Shown piece after piece: positions 1-11,088 of a stretch of 64,000 nucleotides of DNA. Under the pieces are notes generated by a model that saw only the letters and a list, made by a program, of their open reading frames with translations, had not been told where the DNA came from and searched no databases. The stretch lies in assembly GCA_022495995.1 (NCBI GenBank), contig JAFEMH010001490.1, positions 186,001 through 250,000 of the forward strand, written 5' to 3'. Source of the DNA: Adenophora triphylla var. japonica. Its lineage: Eukaryota; Streptophyta; Magnoliopsida; Asterales; Campanulaceae. Position 1 is the stretch's first letter. Each line of letters starts with the position of its first letter. A program made the translations under genes and the position numbers.

Positions 1-1435
1 AATAGATACTTGAATAAAATCCACATAAAGGGATAAACAATAGCCACATGGTAATATATACTCATGCCTAAACAATATGAAAGTGCAACAATTTATGAAT
101 ACACCCAACAATATCAACAACAATGTATATAACATTAAACAAGGAGTTGAGGGATCATTATCCTACCCTACAAATTCCATATACAAGGATACAAGGCCTA
201 AGTGAAGGTTCAAGTTCAATTACCAAGTGGGAGTGCCCAATTATAAGTGGCCAACAACTTGCTAAACGATCCTAGTTCAAATCAAGAAATATTGGTTCGT
301 GGCCTCGGGCGACCGCCTTCATACCACTTGGGCGACCGCCCAAGTGGATTGCCAAAGGGAATGAAGTTTCTGCCCACATGGGCGACCGCACACTCACACA
401 TGGGCGACCGCTCATAAGGGGGATGGGCGACCGCCCTCATCACTTGGGCGACCGCCCAAGTGAAGTTCCCAAGCACACTAACTTACTGCCAACATGGGCG
501 ACCGCCTACATCACCTGGGCGACCGCCCATGCCTCCCGCCCGCATCGCTTTTTCAACAATTTATGCATAGGTTCCAAGTCCTTCTTACTAAGTTATGTTC
601 AAGAACACCAAATCATAACTTCATCTTACCAAGTCCCATAAAAACAAGTAAATTCAAACCAAGTTATCCTAGATCATTTATCTCTACCCATTCCACCCAT
701 TTCAAACCCTTTTTACATGATCTACCAAGAACCCTAACTTCAAGTAATTCCATTCCTCAATCATTCAACTCCCAATAGGTTTCCCAAGCAAGAAATCACC
801 AACATAAGAACAAGAATCACAAGAAATATTCATGAGCATTCATGAGAAGAGAAGTCATAACAACTTACTTGGATTTTAGAAGGAAATGTGAATCTTTCTA
901 GTTAGATGAGTTCCCCAAGATGATCAATCTTCAAATGTGCTCCTAGACTTGGATTTTGATGAAGAATGTATTGACTTCAAAGCTTGGGCAAGGCTTCAAT
1001 GGAGGTCTTCTTAGTTTCTCTAGGATGAAGAAGTGAGAATGAAGGAGAAGGAGGGAGAAGGGAGGGGTAGTAAGAGAAGTGATGGGGAGGGAACACTTGG
1101 CACAAGGAGGAAGGGCTTCTACAAAATGGCCCCCCATGCAAATTTAGCAAGGCTTTCATCCTACCCAAATCAAAATTAAATTAAACATTATCCCATTAAT
1201 TCATCCTACTCATTTAACCTCCCCACATTATTTGTCATGTTTCCATTTTTATTATTTCTCCTAGTTTCTTTATTTAATGACCAATAAATTCTTATAAGAT
1301 CCTAAATTTACTTTTCACCCAATTTATCTAAATTTAAGAATTTAAAGGACATAATTGAACACATAAAGATAACATAAATATTAAAAGCATATAATTTAAT
1401 ATTTAAAATGAGTGCCTAGGGTTGGGGTCGTCACA
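1..1435 (-). mobile_element. Partial LTR of the gypsy family also at 17.4-31.9 kb
   Basis: Read on the minus strand, this stretch starts at 1435 with TGTGACGACCCCAACCCTAG. That is nearly the start of the three LTRs at 17432, 23284 and 29137. The following AT-rich stretch and a palindrome array at the matching offset are also shared. The copy is clearly older (many substitutions) and runs off the window's left edge, so only its first 1.4 kb is visible. The short open frames in it follow the palindromes and are not genes. Confidence 0.85.
307..528. repeat. Paired-palindrome array A (GGGCGACCGCCC), eight units
   Basis: Eight copies of GGGCGACCGC start at 307, 330, 380, 402, 425, 446, 496 and 517. 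Steps within runs are 21-23 bp, with two gaps of about 50 bp. The better units extend to near-perfect inverted repeats flanked by CACTT/AAGTG. The surrounding LTR is AT-rich, so the GC islands stand out. The same array, on the opposite strand, recurs in the LTRs at 18.4, 24.2 and 30.1 kb. Confidence 0.9.
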
Positions 1436-1640
1436 CACCACCCATTAAAAGCTTGATGGACAGGCAAGATCAAAGCTCAGAGAATGAAAGTTGTCGATAA
1501 CAATGGGGCGGTCGAAGCAAAGCCAGAAACATTTCATAAGTCTGTAGGCACGTGCAAATCCTTTCTCCCCCAACGAAAGAGGAAGCAATCAGAAGCAGTC
1601 GTAAGTGGTTTTTATATAGACTTTTATGGTATAATAATGA
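1436..1640. other. Unassigned spacer with an exon-like open stretch
   Basis: This lies between the LTR end at 1435 and the next LTR-like sequence. A plus-strand frame (about 1484-1666) is open and its Lys/Arg-rich part is followed by GTAAGT at 1601, a plausible donor site. I recognise no protein family. It could be a gene fragment or leftover internal sequence of a retroelement. Confidence 0.25.
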
Positions 1641-1833
1641 TGTTATTTACCCTTAAATCTTTGTAAATTGAGTATAATTCTGCCTCTTTTATGTTATATC
1701 CTAGATTTTATGCTTGTTGGGTATTTTCATGTGTTTTACAGGTTTTAGGTACATTTTATGGAAGATTATGGGGCTTAAAAGCAAAGCTGTAGAAATAGGA
1801 GGATCAAAAGCATAAATCAGCCAAAACAGCAAC

Positions 1834-2032
1834 TGCTCGGCCGAGCAACCCCCTTGACTCGGCCGAGCATATGAAGGAATCTAATCAAAGTTTCTGGACA
1901 GCTTCTGCTCGGCCGTGCAACCTCCTTGACTCGGCCGAGCATCCCTTGTTCAAACCAAAAGGTGCCTTTTACAACAGTTGTGACTGTCAGAAAAGCTCTG
2001 CTCGGCCGAGCAGATCCCTTGACTCGGCCGAG
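1834..2032. repeat. Paired-palindrome array B (CTCGGCCGAG), three pairs
   Basis: Six copies of the palindrome CTCGGCCGAG start at 1836, 1858, 1908, 1930, 2001 and 2023. They form three pairs, each stepped by exactly 22 bp. The first member of two pairs extends to the perfect 14-mer TGCTCGGCCGAGCA; one copy has a single mismatch (CGGCCGTG). Between pair members lies a CCCTTGA-type linker. The array ends about 60 bp upstream of the TATA box at 2095. Confidence 0.9.
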
Positions 2033-2094
2033 CACCTCCCATATCAGCCAAAAGATGCCTTTTCGCAAGAGATGTGTCCCTAGCATAGAATGCC

Positions 2095-2103
2095 TATATA
2101 AAG
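2095..2103 (+). promoter_or_regulatory. TATA box of the LTR-like sequence
   Basis: TATATAAAG sits in the LTR-like sequence just downstream of palindrome array B. This position fits a U3 promoter. No transcription start can be read from sequence alone. Confidence 0.5.
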
Positions 2104-3057
2104 GCTATTTGTACTCAGTTTAGGATATCCAAAAATAGTGATAAATACATCCAGAAAGGATCATATTATACTTAGAATGTATAGCAAAATACTCTAGAAA
2201 TTTATACACAATGTTCAAAGTGTATCAATGATTCGTGACAAGTCTTGTATACTCTTGAAGATGGTGAATGCAATACAAGGATTATTTTCCAGCCATTGTC
2301 TCTCTTTCATTATGAATAAGTATCTCTTTTCTTATCTCCATTTCTTACTTACTTCTTTTATTATTTCAATGGCTTGAGTAATCCTCCATTTCTCGGAGTT
2401 GGAACTCATCTATTTATATTCATGCTTCCCTTACTTGTCATTTCAATTCTCTTCTTATTAAGCTTAACTTCTTGCAATTAGGGAGACGTTCTTAATTGTA
2501 TAGCCTCAGTTAATCAAGAGAAGGACCTTGCGGAGAATCTCGATTAGCGGAACTCTAAGAATGAAACTAGGTCAATAAATTACGGAAAGTAATTTAAAGA
2601 CCTAGGGATGATCCTTTAGTGGAAAATGCGTGAGATTGATAAACTTAATGGATTTTGATTTATATGGTACCCTCGAAAGGTGAGTCGGATTTCCCACGTG
2701 ACGAACGGGATTACACTAAGCCGGACCCTCGAGAGAAAGGCCGGTAAGTTTTAAAATACGTATGCTAGTTAGCACAACTTAGCGTATCATCCTTGAACTT
2801 GGCACTTTTATCTTAAAACAATTTCTTTATATTATTCTTAAATTGCCTGCAAATATGAAGACGTTTATATTTGTGGAATCCTAGTTATTTGAGAGAAGTA
2901 CCTAGCGGAGAATCTCGATTGACGAGACCTTATAAAGAAACTTGTCCATTGGTCACGAGAAGTCGTACAATGGCCTAGGGGTGTTCTTTGAATGGAAAGT
3001 ATGTTGATTTTCGATCTTAATGGATTCTTTCTAATTGTGGTTAGCTAGAGTTAAGCC

Positions 3058-4156
3058 TAAGGATGGCAAAAACCCGAAACCCGACCCGAACCCGAAAAGA
3101 CCCGACCCTAATAGGCCGGGTTTGGGATTCAAAAATGAAAACCCGCCGGGTTTTTATAGGGTTTGGGTTTATCCCGCCCCGCCCCGAACCCGACCCGATT
3201 AGATAGGAAATTACAAAAATACCCCTGACTAAGGCGACGCATATAGGGTTAGGGTTCCTCTGGCCGTTCCTTCATTTCCCCCTCTCCCATTTCTTTTCCT
3301 CTTCTCTCCCACATCCCACTCCCAGTTCCCCTTCAGCGCCGCTCCCCACCGCACCCCACAGCGCCGCTCCCCACCGCAGTCCGCAAGCCCACAGCGCCGC
3401 ACCCCACCGCAGTCCGCAAGCCCACAGTTCGCCTTCTCCATCGCCATCGCCTCTCTATCGCCATCGCAGGTACTTCAAGTCTTCAACTGATTTATTCTTT
3501 TCTATCTTCCAAATCAAGATGAAATCTATTTTTAAGACTTCAAGTCTTCAACTGATTCATACATAGACCCACAGAAATCATATATTTTTTGTATTGTGGT
3601 GGAAACTTCACTATTCCAATTTCATTTTGGTGCCACAAGCACGCACCCTCTGTTTAATAAATCTAAGGTTTCTCTGTTTAATTTCATTTTAATCATTTTG
3701 GTGCTTGTGGGTGCTATTTAAATCTAATATGAGATAAATTGACCGTAACTTTTTTCTTATTTTGGTTGTTTGTTTATTAGTTGCTAAAGGTTGGAGTTTC
3801 TGTTTCTGTTTCTGTTCTTTGTTTCTTATTCCAGGGATGTAATGTAGTCTATGTTCTTACTTATTGAGTATTGACTGTAATGCTAAAGGTTGGAGTTTTT
3901 AATGGATTTGATTCTAATATATGTAACTTGAATTAATTTTATGTACATATTTTTAATGCTTGATGATTAATTAGGCAAGATTATTTTAAATTTTTGGGTT
4001 GAAAACTTTCATTTTGGTTAACAACCGGGGCGGGGCGGGGCGGGTTCGGGTCATTCAAGAAACGGGGCGGGGCGGGTTCGGGAAAGGGTAGATGACTATA
4101 GGGGCGGGTTTGGGAAATGAAGAACCCGTCCCGAACCCGCCCCGTTGCCATCCCTA
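3058..4156. mobile_element. Non-autonomous hAT-like transposon, 1.1 kb
   Basis: The 8-bp direct repeat GTTAAGCC lies at 3050-3057 and again at 4157-4164. The inner ends are TAAGGATGGCAA on the left and the complement of TAGGGATGGCAA on the right. An 8-bp duplication with TAGGG-type ends is the hAT pattern. Both subterminal regions are full of CCCG/GGCGGG repeats. The interior has a CT-rich, promoter-like stretch (3270-3470) and no transposase. It interrupts the LTR-like sequence around it. Confidence 0.85.
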
Positions 4157-4571
4157 GTTAAGCCGGAATGCCCGTTTGTGACAGGGCGGGAATACCATAA
4201 ATGGAAATCTCAAATAGTTAGGGCATAATTAGTGAAGAATACAACGCTACTGTCCTAACCAGAAGTAGTGTAAGCCTAGCATACCATCCTTGTTATTTTG
4301 ATAAAAGCCTTTATCTAAAGCTTATTTATTTGTTTTCAATCCCGAGAATGCTATCATTATATGTTAGAGTAGTTTTCTGTATCTTCCTAGTATTTTCTCT
4401 TATAAATTCTTATCTCCCCCAATCATTTTATCTATATTTTTATATAAAGACAAATATCATCCCAAAATAAACCCTGTCTCTGTGGGATCGACCCGTACTT
4501 GCACCCGCTATATTACAATAGCCCGTGCGCTTGCGGATATTAAATAAACCATTAGGTTAACACCCCAACAA

Positions 4572-4903
4572 TGGTCCACCTAGGTTGGCCCAAGGAGGAA
4601 CAACTTGATGCCTCCTCCTTGTTTGCATCCACTTATAAACTTGCTTTACTTTCTATCTCTAAGCAATGTGGGATAACTCTTTATATCCCATAAACTCTTC
4701 ATTTTCCCATTTCAAGTTACAATCTTTAGCCATTAATTTCTCATTCACCCGGAAATGGTTTTGAGTAAATAAATGCATTTTCTTAATCTACAACAAATGT
4801 AGATTATAATTTTGTAACTTATTTCATTTAACAATAAATGAAGCCCATTTGAAAATTGGGTCAAAACTTGGTCAAACCTAGTTTCTAAAACCCATTTCCA
4901 ACA
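4572..4903 (-). mobile_element. 3' LTR of copia element 1
   Basis: This 332-bp stretch matches 9864-10195 with about six differences, all transitions. On the minus strand it begins TGTTGGAAATGGG directly after a polypurine tract (complement of TCCCCCACATG at 4905-4915). The short repeat ACAA lies at 4568-4571 and 10196-10199. The upstream copy appears to extend further towards the gene, so this copy may be truncated (see findings). Confidence 0.75.
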
Positions 4904-5418
4904 ATCCCCCACATGAATGACAATTAATGCATGTATGCAGATTCGTCCAAAAATTCCGGCAAACTACTATTGCATCGGGATAGGTAGCTTATTGCCTTGA
5001 ACCTTCCCTAGTAAAATACCATCGGATATACTAGCCAGTTGGTAGCGAGACGCTTTGAACCAGTGACTATATAGTGTATACCAAGACAACAGTACTCACA
5101 CAATAATAGCTCTAACAATTTTTGTTCTCACGTTGTGTGCATTTTGGCCCTGGACCTTATCTCATTCATAAGTGTTCATTTAGAAGCGCCCTTATTACTT
5201 CTCACTTATATAGGTGATTCATACTATAAAGAGTATACTGCTATACTCCACCCGTAGGTATAGGAATCATTAAAAGTTTTCTCAACTTATCCTCACCACT
5301 GCTGCAGGTGCACACACTTGGATGTTCTGGGAATGAGTTTGAAACAGGTTCTAAGTGTTTCTACTGAACATCATAACTTAGTTTTCTCATTGAACCAAGG
5401 GCCTGGGATCTCCATTTC

Positions 5419-5583
5419 TCAAGGTTGAGTGTCCACTATGAGTTCTTTTGTTGTGGGTTTTAAACCCATTCCCCTTAACAGTTTATACAGTTGATCTCTA
5501 TTTATACCTTTCGTAAACGGATCCGCTATGTTATCATTTGACTTTAAATAGTCAATTGTGATAACACCATTTTTGATCAACTG

Positions 5584-5616
<33 letters not shown>

Positions 5617-8600
5617 TGACTTATCATTATACATACTGTTCTATGCCCTTCCTATTGCTGATTGACTATCACAATGTATCATAACAGCAGGCACGGGCTT
5701 ACTCCAACAAGGAATATCCTCCAAGAAGTTCTTAAGCCATTCTGCTTCTTCTCCAGCTTTATCTAAAGCTATAAACTCAGATTCCATCTTGGATCTAGCT
5801 ATACACGTTTGTTTGGAGGATTTCCATGACACCGCTCCTCCACCAATTGTGAATACATATCCACTTGTGGATTTAGAGTCTTTTGTGTCTAATATCCAAT
5901 TAGCATCACAGTATCCTTCTAATACTGCTGGATATCTCTTATAAAGTATCCCATGATTCATAGTATACTTTAAATATCTCAATACCCTTAATAGGTCCTT
6001 CCAGTGATCCGCACTGGGATTACTAGTGAACCTACTTAGTTTGCTCACTGAATATGCGATGTCTGGACGTGTACAATTCGTTAAGTACATCAGACTACCA
6101 ATTATTCTGACATATTCCAACTGAGAAACTGGTCCCCCTCCGTTCTTTGCTAAGTGTAGAGTTAAGTCTACCGGTGTCTTAGCCGGAGGGTCATTAAGGA
6201 CATCGAACTTTCGAAGTACATTTTCTAGATAATGGGACTGAGATAGAACTATCCCTTCTGATGTTCTAGAAATTTTTATTCCTAATATAACATCAGTCAA
6301 TCCCATGTCCTTCATGTCAAAGTGCTTCTTTAACAAGCCTTTGGTATTCATGATCAATTCATGAGTACTTCCCATTATCAACATGTCGTCTACGTAAAGA
6401 CAGACAATTACAAATGATTCAGATGTTCCTTTGATGTAGACACACTTGTCACATTCATTTATCTTGAATCCATTTGACAACATAGTTCGGTCAAACTTTT
6501 CATGCCATTGCTTAGGTGCTTGTTTTAGTCCGTACAACGACTTTACAAGTTTACACACCTTCTTTTCTTTACCAGGAACAAAGAACCCTTCGGGTTGTTC
6601 CATATAAATCTCTTCATCTAGCTCTCCATTCAAGAAAGCTGTTTTCACATCCATCTGGTGTATCTCAAGGTTATGCACAGCAGCAATCGCAATGAGAACA
6701 CGTATGGATGTGATTCTTGTGACAGGAGAATATGTATCAAAGAAATCATATCCCTCCTTTTGTCTAAACCCTTTGGCTACCAGCCGGGCTTTGTACTTAT
6801 CGATAGATCCATCTGCCTTATACTTCCTTTTAAGGATCCATTTGCAGCCCAACGATTTGCATCCTGGAGGGAGATCAACCAACTCCCAAGTATTATTATG
6901 CATTATGGACTCTATTTCACTGTTAATAGCTTCTTTCCAGAATGGACTATCCGGATGGGATAAAGCTTCTTTGATAGTAGCTGGTTCGTTTTCTAACATA
7001 TATGATTGAAAATCAGGACCAAAAGACTTTTCCACTCTTGCCCTCTTACTACGTCTAGGTCCTTCATCTTCTTCTCGAGATGGACCATTTGTAGCTTCAT
7101 GAGTTCTCTTATTAGAACTTGTATCTTTCCTATCCTTAGCAGGAAATATATTTTCAAAGAATGATGCATTTCTTGATTCTATCGTCATTCCTTCATTCAT
7201 ATCAGGAATGTCCGACTTGTGCACTATAAACCGATAGGCACTACTATTGCTGGCATATCCAATAAAGATGCAGTCAACCGTATTGGGACCGATCTTTATT
7301 TGCTTTGGCTTAGGTACTTAAACCTTAGCCAGACACCCCCACACTTTAAGGTATTTATAACACGGCTTACGATTATGCCATAATTCGTAAGGTGTTTCAT
7401 TAATTCCTTTCTTGGGTATCTTATTCAGAATGTAGTTTGAAGTCAGTATTGCTTCCCCCCACATGTTGTCGAGTAAGCCTGAACTTATTAAGAATGCATT
7501 CATCATTTCCTTTAGAGTGCGATTCTTACGTTCAGCTACTCCATTAGATTGAGGTGTATATGGTGCTGTCGTTTGATGAAAAATGCCAGATTCCCAGCAT
7601 AATCCTTCAAACGGAGCGACATATTCTCCTCCTCTATCGCTTCGAATCTTCTTAATCTTTACATTAAGTTGATTCTCAACTTCATTCTTATAAGTTTTGA
7701 AAGCCATTATTGCTTCATCCTTACTTCTCAAGAGATATACATAGCAATATTTAGTGCAATCATCTATAAAAGTAATGAAATACTTTTTCCCACCTCGAGT
7801 TTGCACTAACTTTAGATCACAAATATCTGTGTGAACTAACTCAAGAGGTGTTGTGTTTCTTGTCACTGAAGAAAATGATGACTTAGTCATTTTCGCTTCA
7901 ACGCAAATTTCACACTTGTCAGTTGAATCGAATTTATTCATAGGAATTAATTCTTGACTCACTAACTTCTTAATTGTGTTGTAATTCACGTGACCTAATC
8001 TATCATGCCATAGATTAGGACTATCCAACAGGTAGACATAAGAAACATACTTTTCATTCTTCGCTTCAATGTGGATAATACATCTTACATTCATTTTGAA
8101 CAGGCCCTTTTCAAGGTACCCATTTCCAAGTAACATATCATTCTTGGTTAATACAAAGTTTTCTAACTCAAACACTAGTTTAAATCCAACCATGCTCAAC
8201 AGCGATCCGGAAACCAGGTTCTTTCGAATGTCTGGGACATGCAGTACATCCTTGAGAGTTAGCTCTATGCCTGAAGACATCTTCAGTATAACCTTTCCAA
8301 ATCCCATGATGTTGGAAGTGACACCGTTTCCCATACACACCTTCTCTCCACTGATAGGAGTGTATGACGAAAAGCAAAATCTATTACCACATATGTGGCG
8401 GGTAGCTCCAGTGTCTATCCACCATTTATTACTGGTGTCTTCAAAATTTGCTAAGGTGGCTTCAACGGTTTCACATACCCTTGCTTCTAAATCAAGCCCA
8501 TTCAGCCTTTCAATAATGGTGGCTTTATTTCTGGAGTCGGTCTCTTGACTCTTGTAGACCCGTTCCAATGAGTTCCACAACTCCTTGGCTGTCTCCACGA

Positions 8601-8949
8601 GACAGTACTCCTGGTATATGGCTTTACTTAGCCCACTCAATATGTACATTTTACATATGAGATTTCCATGATTACATGCCTCTGTAGCTATCTGTCCCTG
8701 CGGATCTGAATCATCATCCCGACTAGCGGGGATACCTTGTTCAATGAACATCTTCAAACCGAGGTTGGTTAGGAGGTACAACATCTCCTGTTGCCAGCTT
8801 TTGAAATCCGCACCTTCGAACTTCGTTGTTTTCTTGCCAATTGCTGGATAAATCTGAACTGGAGCGGGCACAACAATCTGGCTCGTTGCATTTGCCTGAT
8901 GAGGGTGGGTAACCTCGAACAACTGAGAGGTTTTATTTTCAGTCGACAT
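5419..8949 (-). pseudogene. Copia polyprotein with two in-frame stops
   Basis: From the ATG at 8949 one frame runs for 1176 codons to 5419, broken only by TAA at 7318-7320 and TAG at 5641-5643. Recognisable parts in order: a short gag; protease with DTGAT; GAG-pre-integrase LWHDRLGH; integrase with HTDICD, SDRGGEY and GVAERKNR; reverse transcriptase with [20 protein letters not shown] and CLYVDD; and RNase H with the CDANW and KSTSGY motifs. The gag C-terminus with its zinc knuckle is missing: gag sequence runs almost directly into the protease. Both stops fall where copia relatives usually carry Gln (before VPKPK and before NSMYN), so each is explained by one C-to-T change in CAA or CAG. Confidence 0.9.
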
Positions 8950-9370
8950 TTTCTTAAGAAAACGTAAATTACTTCTTACGATTGTTAGGAAAATATAACG
9001 GAAATTCAAAAAGGATTTCTTTAAGAAAATAACAGAAAATAACAAAACCGGGAAAAGAAATGAAAACCGGAAAAAAAACTGAATTAAATCGGGAATGCAA
9101 AGAGTCGAGGCTTGTGTTAGACACAATCTCCGTAAGAAGTAATTAACCCGCATTGGTGCTAACGGTTACTGACAATCTTCTCGTAAGATGCAACGACTTT
9201 ACAATCGTTAGTAGAAGCACTTCAAACTAACGACTTCGGCGAACAAACTAACTGTTTGGAACTTCTGGATTTGAAAGGAATATTATATGCTTCAATATGC
9301 TTTCTCTCTCTAATTGCTATTGAATGCTTACTCACTGAATGATGGAATGAATGAATTGACAAACTGCAGG

Positions 9371-9390
9371 GGACTATTTATAGATAATGA
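9371..9390 (-). promoter_or_regulatory. TATA-like box of copia element 1 upstream region
   Basis: On the minus strand the sequence reads CTATAAATAGTCCCC, a good plant TATA box about 430 bp upstream of the gag ATG. Its position suggests that the 5' LTR of this element extends well beyond the 332 bp shared with the 3' LTR, since U3 promoters lie inside LTRs. Confidence 0.5.
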
Positions 9391-9863
9391 AGAGTTGGGG
9401 TGCCTTTTGGGAATAGGCATTATTGGCACCTGGTGGATTTCAGCCGTTGGATCTGATCTTGATGGAGGGTGGAGATCTGTTGGACCTGCCAGCACCTATT
9501 CGAACTGGTTCCTTTGAACCATTCCAACCCTTCCATCCTTGACCTGGTTCATTGAACCCAGCTTGCACCCTTTGGCATAGACCAGATCCAGGACCCACGG
9601 TCCGACCCAGTCCTGCACCGGCCCAAACCGTTGCACCGCCCCAGTCCGAGCCAAGCTGAACCGAACTACTGCACCTGAGCCACAAACCTTGATTGATTTG
9701 CTAAAAATCAAAGGCTCCAATAGCTCCTAGCGAAGTACAAAGTGCGCCCTAAACCGCCCATTCCGCGCTTCGCGGGTGTGGTCCAAATTGAGCTAGTATA
9801 AAACTGGCACAATTGGACTGCACCTTGCATGGTTGGCCCAATGGTCCACCTAGGTTGGCCCAA

Positions 9864-10195
9864 TGGTCCACCTAGGTTGGCCCAAGGAGGAACAACTTGA
9901 TGTCTCCTCCTTGTTTGCATCCACTTATAAACTTGCTTTACTTTCTATCTCTAAGCAATGTGGGATAACTCTTTATATCTCATAAACTCTTCATTTTCCC
10001 ATTTCAAGTTACAATCTTTAGCCATTAATTTCTCATTCACCCGAAAATGATTTTGAGTAAATAAATGCATTTTCTTAATCTACAACAAATGTAGATTATA
10101 ATTTTGTAACTTATTTCATTTAACAATAAATGGAACCCATTTGAAAATTGGGTCAAAACTTGGTCAAACCTAGTTTCTAAAACCCATTTCCAACA
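9864..10195 (-). mobile_element. 5' LTR (part shared with the 3' LTR) of copia element 1
   Basis: This stretch is the direct repeat of 4572-4903. Just inside it, the unit TGGTCCACCTAGGTTGGCCC is tandemly duplicated (9842 and 9864) with a third partial unit before it; the 3' copy has one unit. The LTR probably continues to roughly 9150, because the only good TATA box is near 9380. That boundary cannot be proved here. Confidence 0.6.
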
Positions 10196-11088
10196 ACAAA
10201 TACAAGACAAATACAAATAACACATAAATGAAATTATTTTTAACTGTCGGATAGATTGTTATCGAATGGTCCAATATTTTGAAAGTGGCTTCTAAATGTA
10301 TATGTTTTGTTTGAACTTTGAAAGTTTTGTTGATAAACCCTTTTTCTACATAATGTGTGACCATTCACTTTTAATAAACACTTGTGCAACTTGATACATA
10401 ATAGTGTTGATGTATGCCATCATTATTTATGTTCATAACGCATATCACTCGACTCATTTTTCATATCACTCGACTCATTTTTCATTTCATCGATCACTTC
10501 CACCATTTCTTGTTTTACATGTTAGTATATCGATAGTTGCATCTTCATTTTGTTTTCTCTTCAGTTTTATATTTTTGATACCAGTTGATCTTTGGGATGA
10601 AATAGGAGTCGGACTATTATCATCAATTAAATTGATAGAAAATGATGTCATACACAGAAGATGATAAAGATATGAGAGTCAGATACTTGTGAATTTTGGT
10701 GTGATGAAATATCATCATGGTTTGGTACAAATTTTTTAAAATCTTTCATTAACGGCCATACATGATCAAACTTGTACCCTTCCTGGCTTTCTTATGCAAT
10801 AAGAGAGTCTTCGCTTGAATATACGACATCAATTAATAAGAAACAATCATAATTTAAAAATAATATAACAATGATGTATACTAGTGAAACAATAATTTAT
10901 AAGTACTCACCATCTCTTTTTTGAAAATTTATGGAATGAATATGTAAATTTATACAATTAAATGTTCATCTATTATTATCATGTGACTTCATTTTTTATT
11001 TAAATTGAATTTTGAAGCTTTTTATTTTAATTATCTATTTTAGTATTTCTTCTTATATATTTATATTTATTAATTTTCTTATTAATTA
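10196..11088. other. AT-rich spacer, nothing recognised
   Basis: The stretch is AT-rich with short meaningless open frames on both strands. I see no conserved protein, terminal repeats or tandem array. A short direct repeat (CATATCACTCGACTCATTTT, two copies near 10441-10482) is the only local structure. Confidence 0.5.

Larger units (their letters stand above)
1641..4570 (+). mobile_element. LTR-like sequence (probable solo or truncated gypsy-type LTR)
   Basis: The sequence begins TGTTATTTACCC and ends ACACCCCAACA, giving the TG...CA ends of an LTR. It has a TATA box (TATATAAAG) at 2095-2103. Near the 3' end is a CTCTGTGGGATCGACCC block of the kind seen near the end of many plant gypsy LTRs. 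It is interrupted by a hAT-like element at 3058-4156, leaving about 1.8 kb of LTR. I find no matching target duplication and no primer-binding site, because a copia LTR abuts its right end. Boundaries are therefore tentative. Confidence 0.5.
4572..10195 (-). mobile_element. Ty1/copia retrotransposon 1
   Basis: Read on the minus strand: LTR sequence at 10195-9864, a leader, a polyprotein in the order gag, protease, integrase, reverse transcriptase, RNase H (8949-5419), a polypurine tract, then the 3' LTR. Protease-integrase-RT order defines Ty1/copia. No tRNA-iMet primer site of the TGGTATCAGAGC type is visible where it would be expected. The element is full length in layout but inactivated by two stop codons. 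Confidence 0.85.

Noticed and set aside
307..528. Regular GC-rich repeats read as a CRISPR array
   Set aside because: Plant nuclear context, units of 12-20 bp with similar, unconserved AT-rich spacers inside an LTR, and the same array in four LTR copies. No cas genes.
9440..9920. Minus-strand frames rich in Gly/Trp near the copia 5' LTR
   Set aside because: Low-complexity LTR sequence with duplicated TGGTCCACC units, and no domain.
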